Part shown: piece after piece, positions 43,022-51,798 of the stretch
Layout: every line of letters starts with the position of its first letter
Numbering within the stretch: position 1 is the stretch's first letter
Source: Acidobacteriaceae bacterium
Lineage (GTDB): Bacteria > Acidobacteriota > Terriglobia > Terriglobales > Acidobacteriaceae
Direction of reading: 5' to 3'
Assembly: GCA_030041045.1 (NCBI GenBank)
Contig: JASHOQ010000078.1
Coordinates: forward strand, 26,558-90,557
DNA: 64,000 bases
Made by a program: the position numbers and the translations under genes
Notes under the pieces: generated by a model
Told to the model about the DNA's origin: nothing
What the model saw: only the letters and a program-made list of their open reading frames with translations
The model's database searches: none

Positions 43022-45484
43022 TCACTCCGCGCGCAGCGCCTCCACCGCATTGACCCTTGCCGCCCGCATGGCGGGCACCGCCGAGGCAATAAGGGCCGCA
43101 GCAAGAATCACAATCGCTGAGAGCGCGAGTGCCAGCGCTCCCGGCTGGTTGATGGCCGCGACGTAGCTTCCGGCCAGTCGCGTGGACGCAAGGCCGAGGA
43201 CCGCGCCGACGCCCACTCCAATCCCCGCCATCAGCAGCCCATCGGACAGCACATCGGCGAGGAGGTTCGAGGGTTGCGCGCCGAGCGCAATGCGAATACC
43301 GAACTCGCGCGTGCGCCCGCTGACTGAGAAAGCCAGCACGCCGGCCACGCCCACTACAGAGATGAGCAGCGCCACCGCTGCGAATCCGCCAAAGACGATG
43401 GCGTTGAGCCGGTCGGGCGTGAGCACTTCGGCGCGCACGTCGCTCAGCGTCGTTGCCCGCTCCACCGGCTGATCGGCCGACATGTTGTGAATCAGCCTGG
43501 TAATGGCCGGCACCAGCGCATAGGGATCCTGGTGTGCGCGCACAAACAGCCTGTCGCTCCATCCTTCCTGGTCGACGGGCTGGTAGATGGTCATCGCCGG
43601 CTGGGGAACGATGTTCTCATCGTCGAAGTCGGGCACCACGGCCACAATCCGCCGCGGGTCCGGGCTGATGCCAATGAACTTGATCACGCCGTCGGTCCAC
43701 CAGAGGGTGTGGTTCACCGCCTCCTGTCCGGGATACAGCATCTGCGCCAGACTCTGGCTGATGATCACCACGCGCTCGTTCCCGTCCTTGTCGCCGTCGT
43801 TAAAGTCGCGTCCTTCCAGTATGGGAACGCCCATGGTGGCAAAGAATCCCGGCGACACGGGGCGGAAGTCCGCCCGGAATTCGTCCTTTCCATCCAGTTG
43901 CCGGTGCGCCCCCTGCGCCGCGAATGTGAAGCTGATGTTCCCGCCCTGGTCGCTGCGCCAGGGAACGCTGAATCCTTCCGATACATGCTCCACGCCCGGC
44001 AGCGTGCTCACGCGTTCCTTGATCTCGCGATAGAATTCGCTCACCTGCGCGTCGGTTTTGCCGTAACTCATCACCGGCAGATTCACGGCCAGCACATTGG
44101 CTGAGTCATACGGCGGCCGCGTCTGCTCCAGCACGTAAAGCGTCTTCAAAAGCACGCAGGCGCCGGTGAGTAAAAGGAACGACGCCGCAATCTGCGTGAT
44201 GGCGAAGATGCGCAGCTTGCGGTTGCTCGCGCCGGTTACGCGCGCGCCGCGCCCGGTGAGGCTGTTAGCCGGCGTGTCGGGCGACGGCAGCCGCGGGATG
44301 TAGGCAAGAAAGAACGAGGCCAGGATGGCCAGCGCGGCTCCGAACCACAGCAGGCTCGAGTCCAGCGTAAGATCGGCCGCGCGCACGGAGAATCGCTGCG
44401 CGTAGTGGCCCAGCACCTTGACCATGGGCACTGCCAGCAGCACCGCCGCCGCCGCACCGCTGCCGCACAGCACAAGGCTCTCAGCGAGAAGACTGCGGCG
44501 CAGAACCGAAGGGCTCGCACCCAGCGCCGCGCGAATGGCCAGTTCCGGCTCGCGCCGCACCGTGCGCGCCAGAACCAGGTTGGCCACATTCGAGCTGGCG
44601 ATCACAAACAGCAGGCCTGAAGCCGCAAACAGCACCCACAGGATCGTGTTCGCGCGCGCATTGATCTGGTCGTGCATGCGCGTGGCGCTGATCATGAAGT
44701 GGTCTTCGGGCTTGTACACCTCGGGATGCGCCTGGGTCATGGCCGAGTACACGGTGTTCAGCTCGACGCGCGCCTGTTCGAGCGTGGCGCCCGGCGCCAG
44801 CCGCGCGAACACCTCCGTCATGCGGTGCTCGCGCCCCTGCACCATGGTGGCCGAAAGATGATGCGGGCTGGTGACCACGTTGGCGATAATCTCGGTTTCC
44901 ACCGGATACGGAACCGACGGCTCCAGCACGCCGACAACCGCTGCCGTGCGCGCGCCGCTGAAGCTTTCCAGACGCACCACCTTGCCGAGCACGCTGGGAT
45001 CGGAGTGCAGCGAGTCGCGCCAGAACTTATAGGTCAACACAATGGCCCCGGCCGCATTCGGCCCGTCGTCGGCCGGCGTCAGCAGCCGGCCCAGCACCGG
45101 ACTGAGGCCCATCACCTCAAAATAATTGCCATCCACCACGCCGGCGGGAATTTCGCGCGGTGTGCCGAGGCCGACAACGGTGAAACCGATCTCAGAAAAA
45201 GTGCCCATCTGCGTGATGGTCTTCAGGTTCGTGCTGATGTCGTGAATCTCGGGAATCGAGAAGGTAGCGTTGGGCACCCCGATGCCCGGCGCGCTCTGGC
45301 GCAGATACAGCAGCCGGCTCTCATTCTGGTTCGCCAGCGGCCGCAGCAGCACCTCGCGGACCACGCTGAAGATGGCGGCGTTGGCCCCGATGCCCAGGGC
45401 CAGTGTGAGCGCAACGGTGACCCACAGTGCAGGGACGCGCGCCAGCGAGCGCAGGGCGATTTTGAGGTCGCGGAGGAAGGGCAT
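43022..45484 (-). CDS. ADOP family orphan MacB/FtsX-type permease
   Basis: 820 aa. It has an N-terminal transmembrane helix (VPALWVTVALTLALGIGANA) and two FtsX permease domains separated by periplasmic MacB-type domains (LRQSAPGIGVPNATFSIPEI onward). The second FtsX domain ends the protein (LGLASTRLAGSYVAAINQPG). Members of this acidobacterial family (acidobacterial duplicated orphan permease) are typically not linked to an ABC ATPase, and none is in this window. The start at 45484 (MPFLRDLKIALRSL) has GGAGG 8 bases upstream. Function unknown; lipoprotein or substrate extrusion is inferred from MacB. Confidence 0.92.
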   Translation of the reverse strand: MPFLRDLKIALRSLARVPALWVTVALTLALGIGANAAIFSVVREVLLRPLANQNESRLLYLRQSAPGIGVPNATFSIPEIHDISTNLKTITQMGTFSEIGFTVVGLGTPREIPAGVVDGNYFEVMGLSPVLGRLLTPADDGPNAAGAIVLTYKFWRDSLHSDPSVLGKVVRLESFSGARTAAVVGVLEPSVPYPVETEIIANVVTSPHHLSATMVQGREHRMTEVFARLAPGATLEQARVELNTVYSAMTQAHPEVYKPEDHFMISATRMHDQINARANTILWVLFAASGLLFVIASSNVANLVLARTVRREPELAIRAALGASPSVLRRSLLAESLVLCGSGAAAAVLLAVPMVKVLGHYAQRFSVRAADLTLDSSLLWFGAALAILASFFLAYIPRLPSPDTPANSLTGRGARVTGASNRKLRIFAITQIAASFLLLTGACVLLKTLYVLEQTRPPYDSANVLAVNLPVMSYGKTDAQVSEFYREIKERVSTLPGVEHVSEGFSVPWRSDQGGNISFTFAAQGAHRQLDGKDEFRADFRPVSPGFFATMGVPILEGRDFNDGDKDGNERVVIISQSLAQMLYPGQEAVNHTLWWTDGVIKFIGISPDPRRIVAVVPDFDDENIVPQPAMTIYQPVDQEGWSDRLFVRAHQDPYALVPAITRLIHNMSADQPVERATTLSDVRAEVLTPDRLNAIVFGGFAAVALLISVVGVAGVLAFSVSGRTREFGIRIALGAQPSNLLADVLSDGLLMAGIGVGVGAVLGLASTRLAGSYVAAINQPGALALALSAIVILAAALIASAVPAMRAARVNAVEALRAE

Positions 45485-45607
45485 CTTTGAGGCCTCCAAC
45501 TAGGGGATCGGATCAAATTAATCGTACTGCGAACCTTGGGAAATGGGTAGACCGGAGGGAGCAGCAAGTGCGGAAACCCTCAGTCAGCCGAAGGTTTCCA
45601 CTCGCGC

Positions 45608-45613
45608 TATAAT
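45608..45613 (+). promoter_or_regulatory. -10 element upstream of the sedolisin gene
   Basis: Perfect TATAAT, 88 bases upstream of the GTG start. No -35 close to consensus at 16-18 bases. Confidence 0.4.
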
Positions 45614-45701
45614 GCTCCTGGGCTTCCCAGAAAGATTTTATCCTTACTTCATTGCGGCCGGGCTTTGAAACGGCAGCCCAGAAGGGCGGCGTAGTCCAAA
45701 C

Positions 45702-48700
45702 GTGACGCAACGAGGGCTGTGCTCTTTTTTGGCAATCATCCTTTCCTTTCCAGCCGCCGCCCAGGTTCCGGCCTCTCGGCTTGTCACGCAGCCTGTCGAC
45801 AACACCAGTCTGGCGACCCTGCCCGGTTCCGTGCACCCGCTCGCGCAGCCTGGCTACGATCAGGGAGCCGTGAACGAATCCGTGCCCGCGGACCGGCTGT
45901 TGCTGCTGCTCAACCGTCCGCCCGATCGCGAAGCAGCCTTTCAGCAGCTTCTCAAGGACCAGCAGACGCCGGGATCGCCGAACTATCACCATTGGCTGAC
46001 GCCGGAAGAGATCGGCAGCCGCTTCGGACCCGCAGACGGGGATATGGATGCGGTTGTCGAGTGGCTCTCCGAGGGCGGATTCAATGTGAGCCGCGTGTCC
46101 AAGGCGAAGCGGTTCGTTGAATTCTCCGGCACCGTTGGCCAGCTGAATAACGCCTTTCATACGCAGATACGCGAGTACCGTGTGAACGGCGAACTGCACC
46201 ATGCCAATGCGACTGCAATACGAATTCCCAAGGCGCTTGCGGGAATCGTCGCGGGTCTCTCGCCCTTGCACGACTTCCGGCCCACAACCCAGTTTCTAGA
46301 GGCTGGGAAAGGGCACTACGATGCCGGCGCGCGCCGCTTCATTCCCGAGTTCAACCTGCCTTCTTCCTGGAGCCCCCTGCTTTATGGGGTGGCTCCGGCG
46401 GACTTCTATACGCAGTACGACCTCAACTCCGTCTATTCGGCAAACGTGACCGGCAGCGGCGTCACCATCGGCATTATCGACGAGTCGAATATTGACCTCA
46501 GCCTGGTCAGCGCCTACCGCAATGTCTTCGGAGTCGCGGCCAACCCGGTTCAAGTAGTGCTGGACGGCGGCGATCCCGGTTCGACTTCGAGCTACGTCGA
46601 AACCTACCTGGACGTGGAGCTGGCCGGAGCTGTGGCGCCTGCGGCGACCGTGGATCTTTACCTTTCCGCCGGCTCGCCGTACCAGGATCCGCTGGAGTTG
46701 GCTGCATTACGAGCCGTCGAAGACGACCAGGCCGACGTTTTGAGCGTGAGCTGGGGCGCGGGCGAACAAGAGCTGGGGACCAGCGGCAACCAGTTCTGGA
46801 ATGCGATCTGGGAGCAGGCCGCGGCGCAGGGACAGACAGTGCTGGTGGCTGCCGGAGACTATGGCCAGATACCCGACGACAACTATCTTGTTGAAGGATC
46901 GCTCGCCGGACCGGCGGTAAATGGTCTGGCTTCCACGCCCTGGAACGTTGCCGTCGGGGGCACGGATTTTTACTACTCCGACTACGCATCCGGCGCTCCC
47001 AGCGCATCAACCTTCTGGAATGCCACCAACAATCCCACGACCAAGGGCTCACTGATCGCGCCGATTACCGAGCAAGTGTGGGATGACGCCTACGGCCTCG
47101 ACGCGATTTCCGACGGCGTGGGGCGCGGCGAGGTGTATGCCGCCGGCGGCGGCGCCAGCAATTGCAGCACCGTGAATGCCATTACCGGCGGCTGCGCCAG
47201 CGGTTATACAAAGCCTTCGTGGCAATCCGGCCCCGGCGTGCCCGCTGACGGCGCGCGCGACCTGCCCGACGTCTCGCTGTTCGCGTCGAATGGAGCCAAT
47301 TACTCCGGTTACGTGATCTGCGATTCCGAAGGAGAGTGCGCGCCGGACGCGAGCGGTAACTTCGGCTTCGATATAGTGGGCGGCACCTCAGCCTCGGCAC
47401 AGGCCATGGCCGGTATTATGGCGCTGGTGGTCCAAAAATACGGCCGCCAGGGCCAGGCCGACACGGTGCTTTACCCTCTGTCCCAGCAAAAGCCCTCTTC
47501 CTTCCACGACATTACCTTGGGCGGAAACTGGGACGTCTGTGTCCAAAGCGACGCCGACTGCACGCTCAACGGCGCAGGCGTGGGAGTCGACGAAGGTGAG
47601 TCGACCGTCTACTCCGCCGCGACCGGTTTCGATCTCGCCAGTGGATGGGGCTCGGTCGACGGCGCCAATCTGGTGAACAACTGGAACAGCATTACATTCC
47701 AGTCCACCAATACATCTCTTGAGGTTTCGCCCACTTCGGTCACGCATGGTCAGAACGTGACTCTGAGCACCAGCGTCACTCCGGCCTCGGGCAGCGGTAC
47801 GCCCACGGGAGCGGTTTCGATTCTCACCAACTCCACGCTGCCTTCGAGCGAGAGCCAAACCGCGATTCTCCTCAATGGCGGCGAGGGCTCCACGACGGTG
47901 AACGATTTGCCCGGCGGCACCTACGAGCTCACCGCGCATTATGGCGGAGACGGCGTCTACGCCGCCAGCGCCTCCTCATCCCAAACGCTGACCGTCATGC
48001 CCGAACAGTCGACCCTCGCGCTGAAGATTCTTGGGGCAAATAACGCCCCCGTTTCCGACCTGTCGTACGGTCTTCCCGTCTACCTGAGCGCGCAGCCTGT
48101 GGGAGCGAATTTGCTGGCCGGCCAGAGCAATGGCGCCGCCACGGGCAGCGTTGCGTTCACATTGGATAGCGCCACCGCTTCCATTCCGCTGAATGTGGGC
48201 GGCATCGCCTCGTGGACGACGCCCGTTCTTTCCGTCGGCGCGCACACGGCCAGCGCCACCTACTCCGGTGATGCAAGCTTTCTCACCTCGTCGGCGGCTG
48301 CGGTGAGCTTTTCCGTTGCAAAAGGCTACCCGGCGATGACGTTGAATGTCCTTGCGCCCTTGTCATCCTCATCTGGAGACTGGGTCGTCAACGCCGGGGG
48401 CAGCATTAACCTTGCCGCCGAAGTAGGCCCGGAAGTGGGCATCCTTTCGGGAGAAGTTGCTCCTCCGGGGGTCGCCGGCCCCACGGGCACTGTGACCATC
48501 TGCCTGAACACAACCAATCTGGTTTTCCCGTCGTGCACAAAGCCTAGCTACACGCAAACCGTTCCTCTGGTCTCTCCGAACGGGCTCTATAGCCTGTACT
48601 CTGAAGCAGCGGCGACCTTCACAAACCTGGCCGCAGGCGAATACTATCCCCAGCTCGCGTATAACGGCGACGCCAACTGGCAATCCTCCGGCGTGAATTA

Positions 48701-49586
48701 CCTGAATTTCATCTCCGTCGAGGCCGCCACTCCAGAGACTGCTTCAACCACCACCCTGAGCGTTTCGCCCGACAGCATCTCGGGAACGCAGGAAGCCCAG
48801 CTCACCGCCACGGTGACCGGAAGCAATGGTGTGGCGCCCACGGGATGGGTCTACTACTACGACAATGACGTGCTTCTGGCCGAGGAATTCCTCGGCTCCT
48901 CCGCAGGCGCCACCAGCACCAGTTCCTTGAGCGCCGGCCCCACAGGGTTCTGGAACAACGGTCCCAATCAAATTGTCGCCATCTACTACGGAGACACCAA
49001 TTACGCGGGTTCCACCAGCAACAGCGTGAGCCTGACCGTAAGCCAGACGGTGGGCGGCTTCATGGTGGTTCCCGCGGTCCCGCAAATCACGGTGCCGAGC
49101 GGAAGCAGCGGAACCATTGCGCTGAACTTGACCTCAGTAAACAACTTCAACGGCACGCTCGCTCTCACCTGCGCACCGTCGTCGAGCCAGTTGACGTGCA
49201 GCATCAGCCCCTCCTCACCTGCGTTGAGCACGACCGCGTCGGCCACGCTGACCATCAGTGCCACCGCTCCCGCTGCGACCGCAATGCGCGGGACCGGCCC
49301 GGGGCGCGGCTTCCGGTTCGGGGCAGGAACGGCGTTCGCACTCGGTTTCGTGCTCATCCTTCCCTGGAGCCGGCGGCGCGGAATCCGGATCGGGACATGG
49401 ATGGCCTTGCTCACGGTTGTGCTGACCGTGTCGTTCCTGGCTGCCTGCGGCGGAGGCGGTTCCACGAGCACCGGCCACTCGAATCAGACCGTGGTCGACA
49501 CGCCTGCGGGCACGTATTCCGTGCTGGTCACCGGCACGGCCAACGGCATTGTGCATAGTGCCCTGGTCAACGTGATTGTGCAGTGA
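45702..49586 (+). CDS. exported sedolisin (S53 peptidase) with Ig-like repeats and C-terminal anchor cassette
   Basis: 1294 aa. GTG start, signal peptide 1-20. The activation pro-domain is at about 30-195 (YHHWLTPEEIGSRFGPADGD). The S53 catalytic domain spans about 230-650: Glu and Asp in SYVETYLDVELAGAVAPAAT, the nucleophile Ser in GGTSASAQAMAGIMALV, and a Ca-site segment YSAATGFDLASGWGSVDG. The fold is acid-active, which would suit an acidobacterium. Three to four Big_3_5-like Ig modules follow (GAVSILTNST..., HYGGDGVYAASASSSQTLTV), then the helix-RRR-helix-LAACGGG-linker-strand cassette. Divergent from ADOP. Confidence 0.92.
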   Translation: MTQRGLCSFLAIILSFPAAAQVPASRLVTQPVDNTSLATLPGSVHPLAQPGYDQGAVNESVPADRLLLLLNRPPDREAAFQQLLKDQQTPGSPNYHHWLTPEEIGSRFGPADGDMDAVVEWLSEGGFNVSRVSKAKRFVEFSGTVGQLNNAFHTQIREYRVNGELHHANATAIRIPKALAGIVAGLSPLHDFRPTTQFLEAGKGHYDAGARRFIPEFNLPSSWSPLLYGVAPADFYTQYDLNSVYSANVTGSGVTIGIIDESNIDLSLVSAYRNVFGVAANPVQVVLDGGDPGSTSSYVETYLDVELAGAVAPAATVDLYLSAGSPYQDPLELAALRAVEDDQADVLSVSWGAGEQELGTSGNQFWNAIWEQAAAQGQTVLVAAGDYGQIPDDNYLVEGSLAGPAVNGLASTPWNVAVGGTDFYYSDYASGAPSASTFWNATNNPTTKGSLIAPITEQVWDDAYGLDAISDGVGRGEVYAAGGGASNCSTVNAITGGCASGYTKPSWQSGPGVPADGARDLPDVSLFASNGANYSGYVICDSEGECAPDASGNFGFDIVGGTSASAQAMAGIMALVVQKYGRQGQADTVLYPLSQQKPSSFHDITLGGNWDVCVQSDADCTLNGAGVGVDEGESTVYSAATGFDLASGWGSVDGANLVNNWNSITFQSTNTSLEVSPTSVTHGQNVTLSTSVTPASGSGTPTGAVSILTNSTLPSSESQTAILLNGGEGSTTVNDLPGGTYELTAHYGGDGVYAASASSSQTLTVMPEQSTLALKILGANNAPVSDLSYGLPVYLSAQPVGANLLAGQSNGAATGSVAFTLDSATASIPLNVGGIASWTTPVLSVGAHTASATYSGDASFLTSSAAAVSFSVAKGYPAMTLNVLAPLSSSSGDWVVNAGGSINLAAEVGPEVGILSGEVAPPGVAGPTGTVTICLNTTNLVFPSCTKPSYTQTVPLVSPNGLYSLYSEAAATFTNLAAGEYYPQLAYNGDANWQSSGVNYLNFISVEAATPETASTTTLSVSPDSISGTQEAQLTATVTGSNGVAPTGWVYYYDNDVLLAEEFLGSSAGATSTSSLSAGPTGFWNNGPNQIVAIYYGDTNYAGSTSNSVSLTVSQTVGGFMVVPAVPQITVPSGSSGTIALNLTSVNNFNGTLALTCAPSSSQLTCSISPSSPALSTTASATLTISATAPAATAMRGTGPGRGFRFGAGTAFALGFVLILPWSRRRGIRIGTWMALLTVVLTVSFLAACGGGGSTSTGHSNQTVVDTPAGTYSVLVTGTANGIVHSALVNVIVQ

Positions 49587-49699
49587 TTTCCGGTCGTCTT
49601 TTGAAAGCGACGCTCGACCTTTACAAGTCTGCTGTTCTCACCATCCAGACCGCCGTCGTTATGCCGCGCCTTCCGAACACATGCTGGGATCGCCCTGGA

Positions 49700-50698
49700 T
49701 CAAATCAGCGCATCGCGTTTCTCCGCGTTCGCCGTTTCATTCTGCGGGTTCGACAATGGTTCGCTTACAAACAGGCCGCGAATGTGGTTTGCCGTCACGA
49801 CCCATGGCACTGCGAGTGAAAAAGCAAAGCGGGCCAGGACGGCAAGCAAACCGAAGCGGCCCAGATGGCGCCAGTCACGGTGAAACGCAAACCATAGCTC
49901 CAGCGCCAGAATCGCCAGAAAGGGCAGGACGCTCCAAGGCAGGCACGCCAGCGCAGCCACCTCCACGGCACATCGCCCGGCATTGCGGAACAAGCGCGCC
50001 CAGCGCACCCGCATCTGACCGTCGGCATACGCATACCGCCCCATGTTGTGAAGGGCCGACCGCAGGGTGAACTGCGGCCCGTAGAACGCCTTGGCGTTGG
50101 CGATGAAGGCCGGCGTCGTCCGCTTCCGCGCCTCAATGTCATAGAGTGCGTCCTCGCCCACCAGTACATGCTCCGGAAAACCGCCAATCTGCTCCCACAG
50201 ATTCTTGGTAAATGCCATCGACCGCGCAGTGCACGATTTGGTTGGAGCGTCTGCGGCAAAGCGGATGCCGAAGAACGGCGCCGCCGCCACATCCCACACC
50301 GTGCATCCATTCGCATCCATGCAAGAGCCACCCAGCGCGTATTCGGCTTTCCCGCTCAGCAACGGGGCGGTCAGGTTTTCAAGCCAGTCAAGCGCATACC
50401 GGCAGCCGGCGTCGGAGCATGCAACAATATTCGATTTCGCCGCCTTGATGGCGACGTTTCTGCCTCGCGCAACCGGGCCGGTGGAGTATTTTAAGCTGCA
50501 AGTCTCGTCGCGGATCGGCACCAGCCGCGCATCCTTTGCCTGCAACGCTTGAAGCTGCTCCCATGTTCCATCCGTGGAACCCCCGTCGACCACGATTACT
50601 TCAGCCGCTGGAGGCTCTTGCTCCAGCAGGCTTGTCACCAACCGCTCGATGTCTTTAACCTCGTTCAGAACCGTGGCTATAATGCTCACAGGCTGCAT
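49700..50698 (-). CDS. family 2 glycosyltransferase with C-terminal membrane segments
   Basis: 332 aa. VSIIATVLNEVKDIERLV and EVIVVDGGSTDGT form the GT-A nucleotide site; ACSDAGCRYALDWLEN carries the DxD-like metal site; GGFPEHVLVGEDALYDIE is the acceptor/catalytic ED motif. Two or three hydrophobic helices end the chain (LPWSVLPFLAILALELWFAF). The ATG at 50698 is 6 bases after TATACT (minus strand 50705-50710), so the mRNA may be leaderless. It is divergent from a GT25 gene and likely makes a surface glycan with it. Frames upstream of 50698 in the same phase are unsupported. Confidence 0.88.
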   Translation of the reverse strand: MQPVSIIATVLNEVKDIERLVTSLLEQEPPAAEVIVVDGGSTDGTWEQLQALQAKDARLVPIRDETCSLKYSTGPVARGRNVAIKAAKSNIVACSDAGCRYALDWLENLTAPLLSGKAEYALGGSCMDANGCTVWDVAAAPFFGIRFAADAPTKSCTARSMAFTKNLWEQIGGFPEHVLVGEDALYDIEARKRTTPAFIANAKAFYGPQFTLRSALHNMGRYAYADGQMRVRWARLFRNAGRCAVEVAALACLPWSVLPFLAILALELWFAFHRDWRHLGRFGLLAVLARFAFSLAVPWVVTANHIRGLFVSEPLSNPQNETANAEKRDALI

Positions 50699-50704
50699 GG
50701 AGAC

Positions 50705-50710
50705 AGTATA
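50705..50710 (-). promoter_or_regulatory. -10 element immediately upstream of the GT2 start
   Basis: TATACT on the minus strand, 6 bases from the ATG. It implies a leaderless transcript, as at rnhB. Confidence 0.45.
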
Positions 50711-50811
50711 GCGGGTCAATAATTGCGCCCGCGCGAAACAGGGGAGACTGGAGAGACAGGTCCGGCGCAGGTTCGCTTCCCGCCGCTCCCACAAAAATTC
50801 CATCGCATCCG

Positions 50812-51675
50812 ATGGTTTCCACAACCCATCGCACGAAGCAGGAGCCGGGCAGATTGCAGGAAGAAGCGAGAGAGGCCGTATGGCCGATCTACATCGTCTC
50901 GCTGCGCGATGCCGCCCAGCGACGAACGCAGTGCGCCAGGACGATGGCGCGCCTGGGCCTCCGCTTCGAGTTCTTTGACGCGGTCGAAGGCGCAAAGCTT
51001 CCTCATGAGGAAATCGCGCAGGTCTACGACGCGGACGCGAACGCCCGCCTCTATAAGCACCCTTTGTCGCCGCCGGAAATAGGCTGCTATCTGAGCCATT
51101 TCGCGCTGTGGCAGCGGATCGCGTCCGGCGCTCAAGGCGGGGCATTTCTGCTCGAAGACGATTTTCAGGCCCAGCCCGGACTGGCGGATGTATTAGTGGC
51201 CATCAGCCGCGCAAACCTCGAAAACTGCATGGTGAAACTGTATGCGCGCCGGCCGCCGCGAGGCGCTGAGATAGACAAACTGCCGGGCGGCCACAAACTG
51301 GTGATGCCGCGTCACGTGCCGGGGATGACCCTGGGGTACGCGGTGGATAAGGTGGCCGCGGCCAGGCTGGCAGCACGGACATTGCCCATTGCGAGGCCAA
51401 TAGACATGGAAATCAAGCACTGGTGGCAGTTTGACGTGCCGGTGCTGGTGGTCGCGCCCTCACCCCTGCGCGCGGACTTGGGTGAGACGGGCAGCACGAT
51501 CGAGGCAGCGCGAGTGAAGGCGAAACGGGAAGACCATTTGGGCAGCATCGCGCGCGCAGTTCGCAACCTGCGCTACCAGATTGCGTACAATGCGGCAGTG
51601 CTGCGGCACCGCCCGCGCGAGCGCGAACATGCGCACAGGCTAAAGGCGATCTTGCGGAACCGGACGGAACCATGA
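50812..51675 (+). CDS. family 25 glycosyltransferase (LPS-type)
   Basis: 287 aa. WPIYIVSLRDAAQRR begins the GT25 fold at about residue 24. PPEIGCYLSHFALWQRI and AFLLEDDFQ (EDD metal site) are the family hallmarks, and MEIKHWWQFDVPV is near the end. GT25 enzymes transfer galactose or glucose to lipo-oligosaccharide or related glycans. The first 23 residues are not conserved, so a later start is possible. The C-terminus is basic, with no membrane helix. It shares a 113-base divergent region with the GT2 gene. Confidence 0.9.
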   Translation: MVSTTHRTKQEPGRLQEEAREAVWPIYIVSLRDAAQRRTQCARTMARLGLRFEFFDAVEGAKLPHEEIAQVYDADANARLYKHPLSPPEIGCYLSHFALWQRIASGAQGGAFLLEDDFQAQPGLADVLVAISRANLENCMVKLYARRPPRGAEIDKLPGGHKLVMPRHVPGMTLGYAVDKVAAARLAARTLPIARPIDMEIKHWWQFDVPVLVVAPSPLRADLGETGSTIEAARVKAKREDHLGSIARAVRNLRYQIAYNAAVLRHRPREREHAHRLKAILRNRTEP

Positions 51676-51798
51676 ACGGCACGGAGCGGCGAAACCTGTA
51701 GGTCCGGGCGGGAAGAAACTCACTTTCGCAACGGCTTGAGGGCGCACACACCTTCAGCCATCACCCAGACCGCTAAAGCGCGCAGAGTGCAGCGGCAT

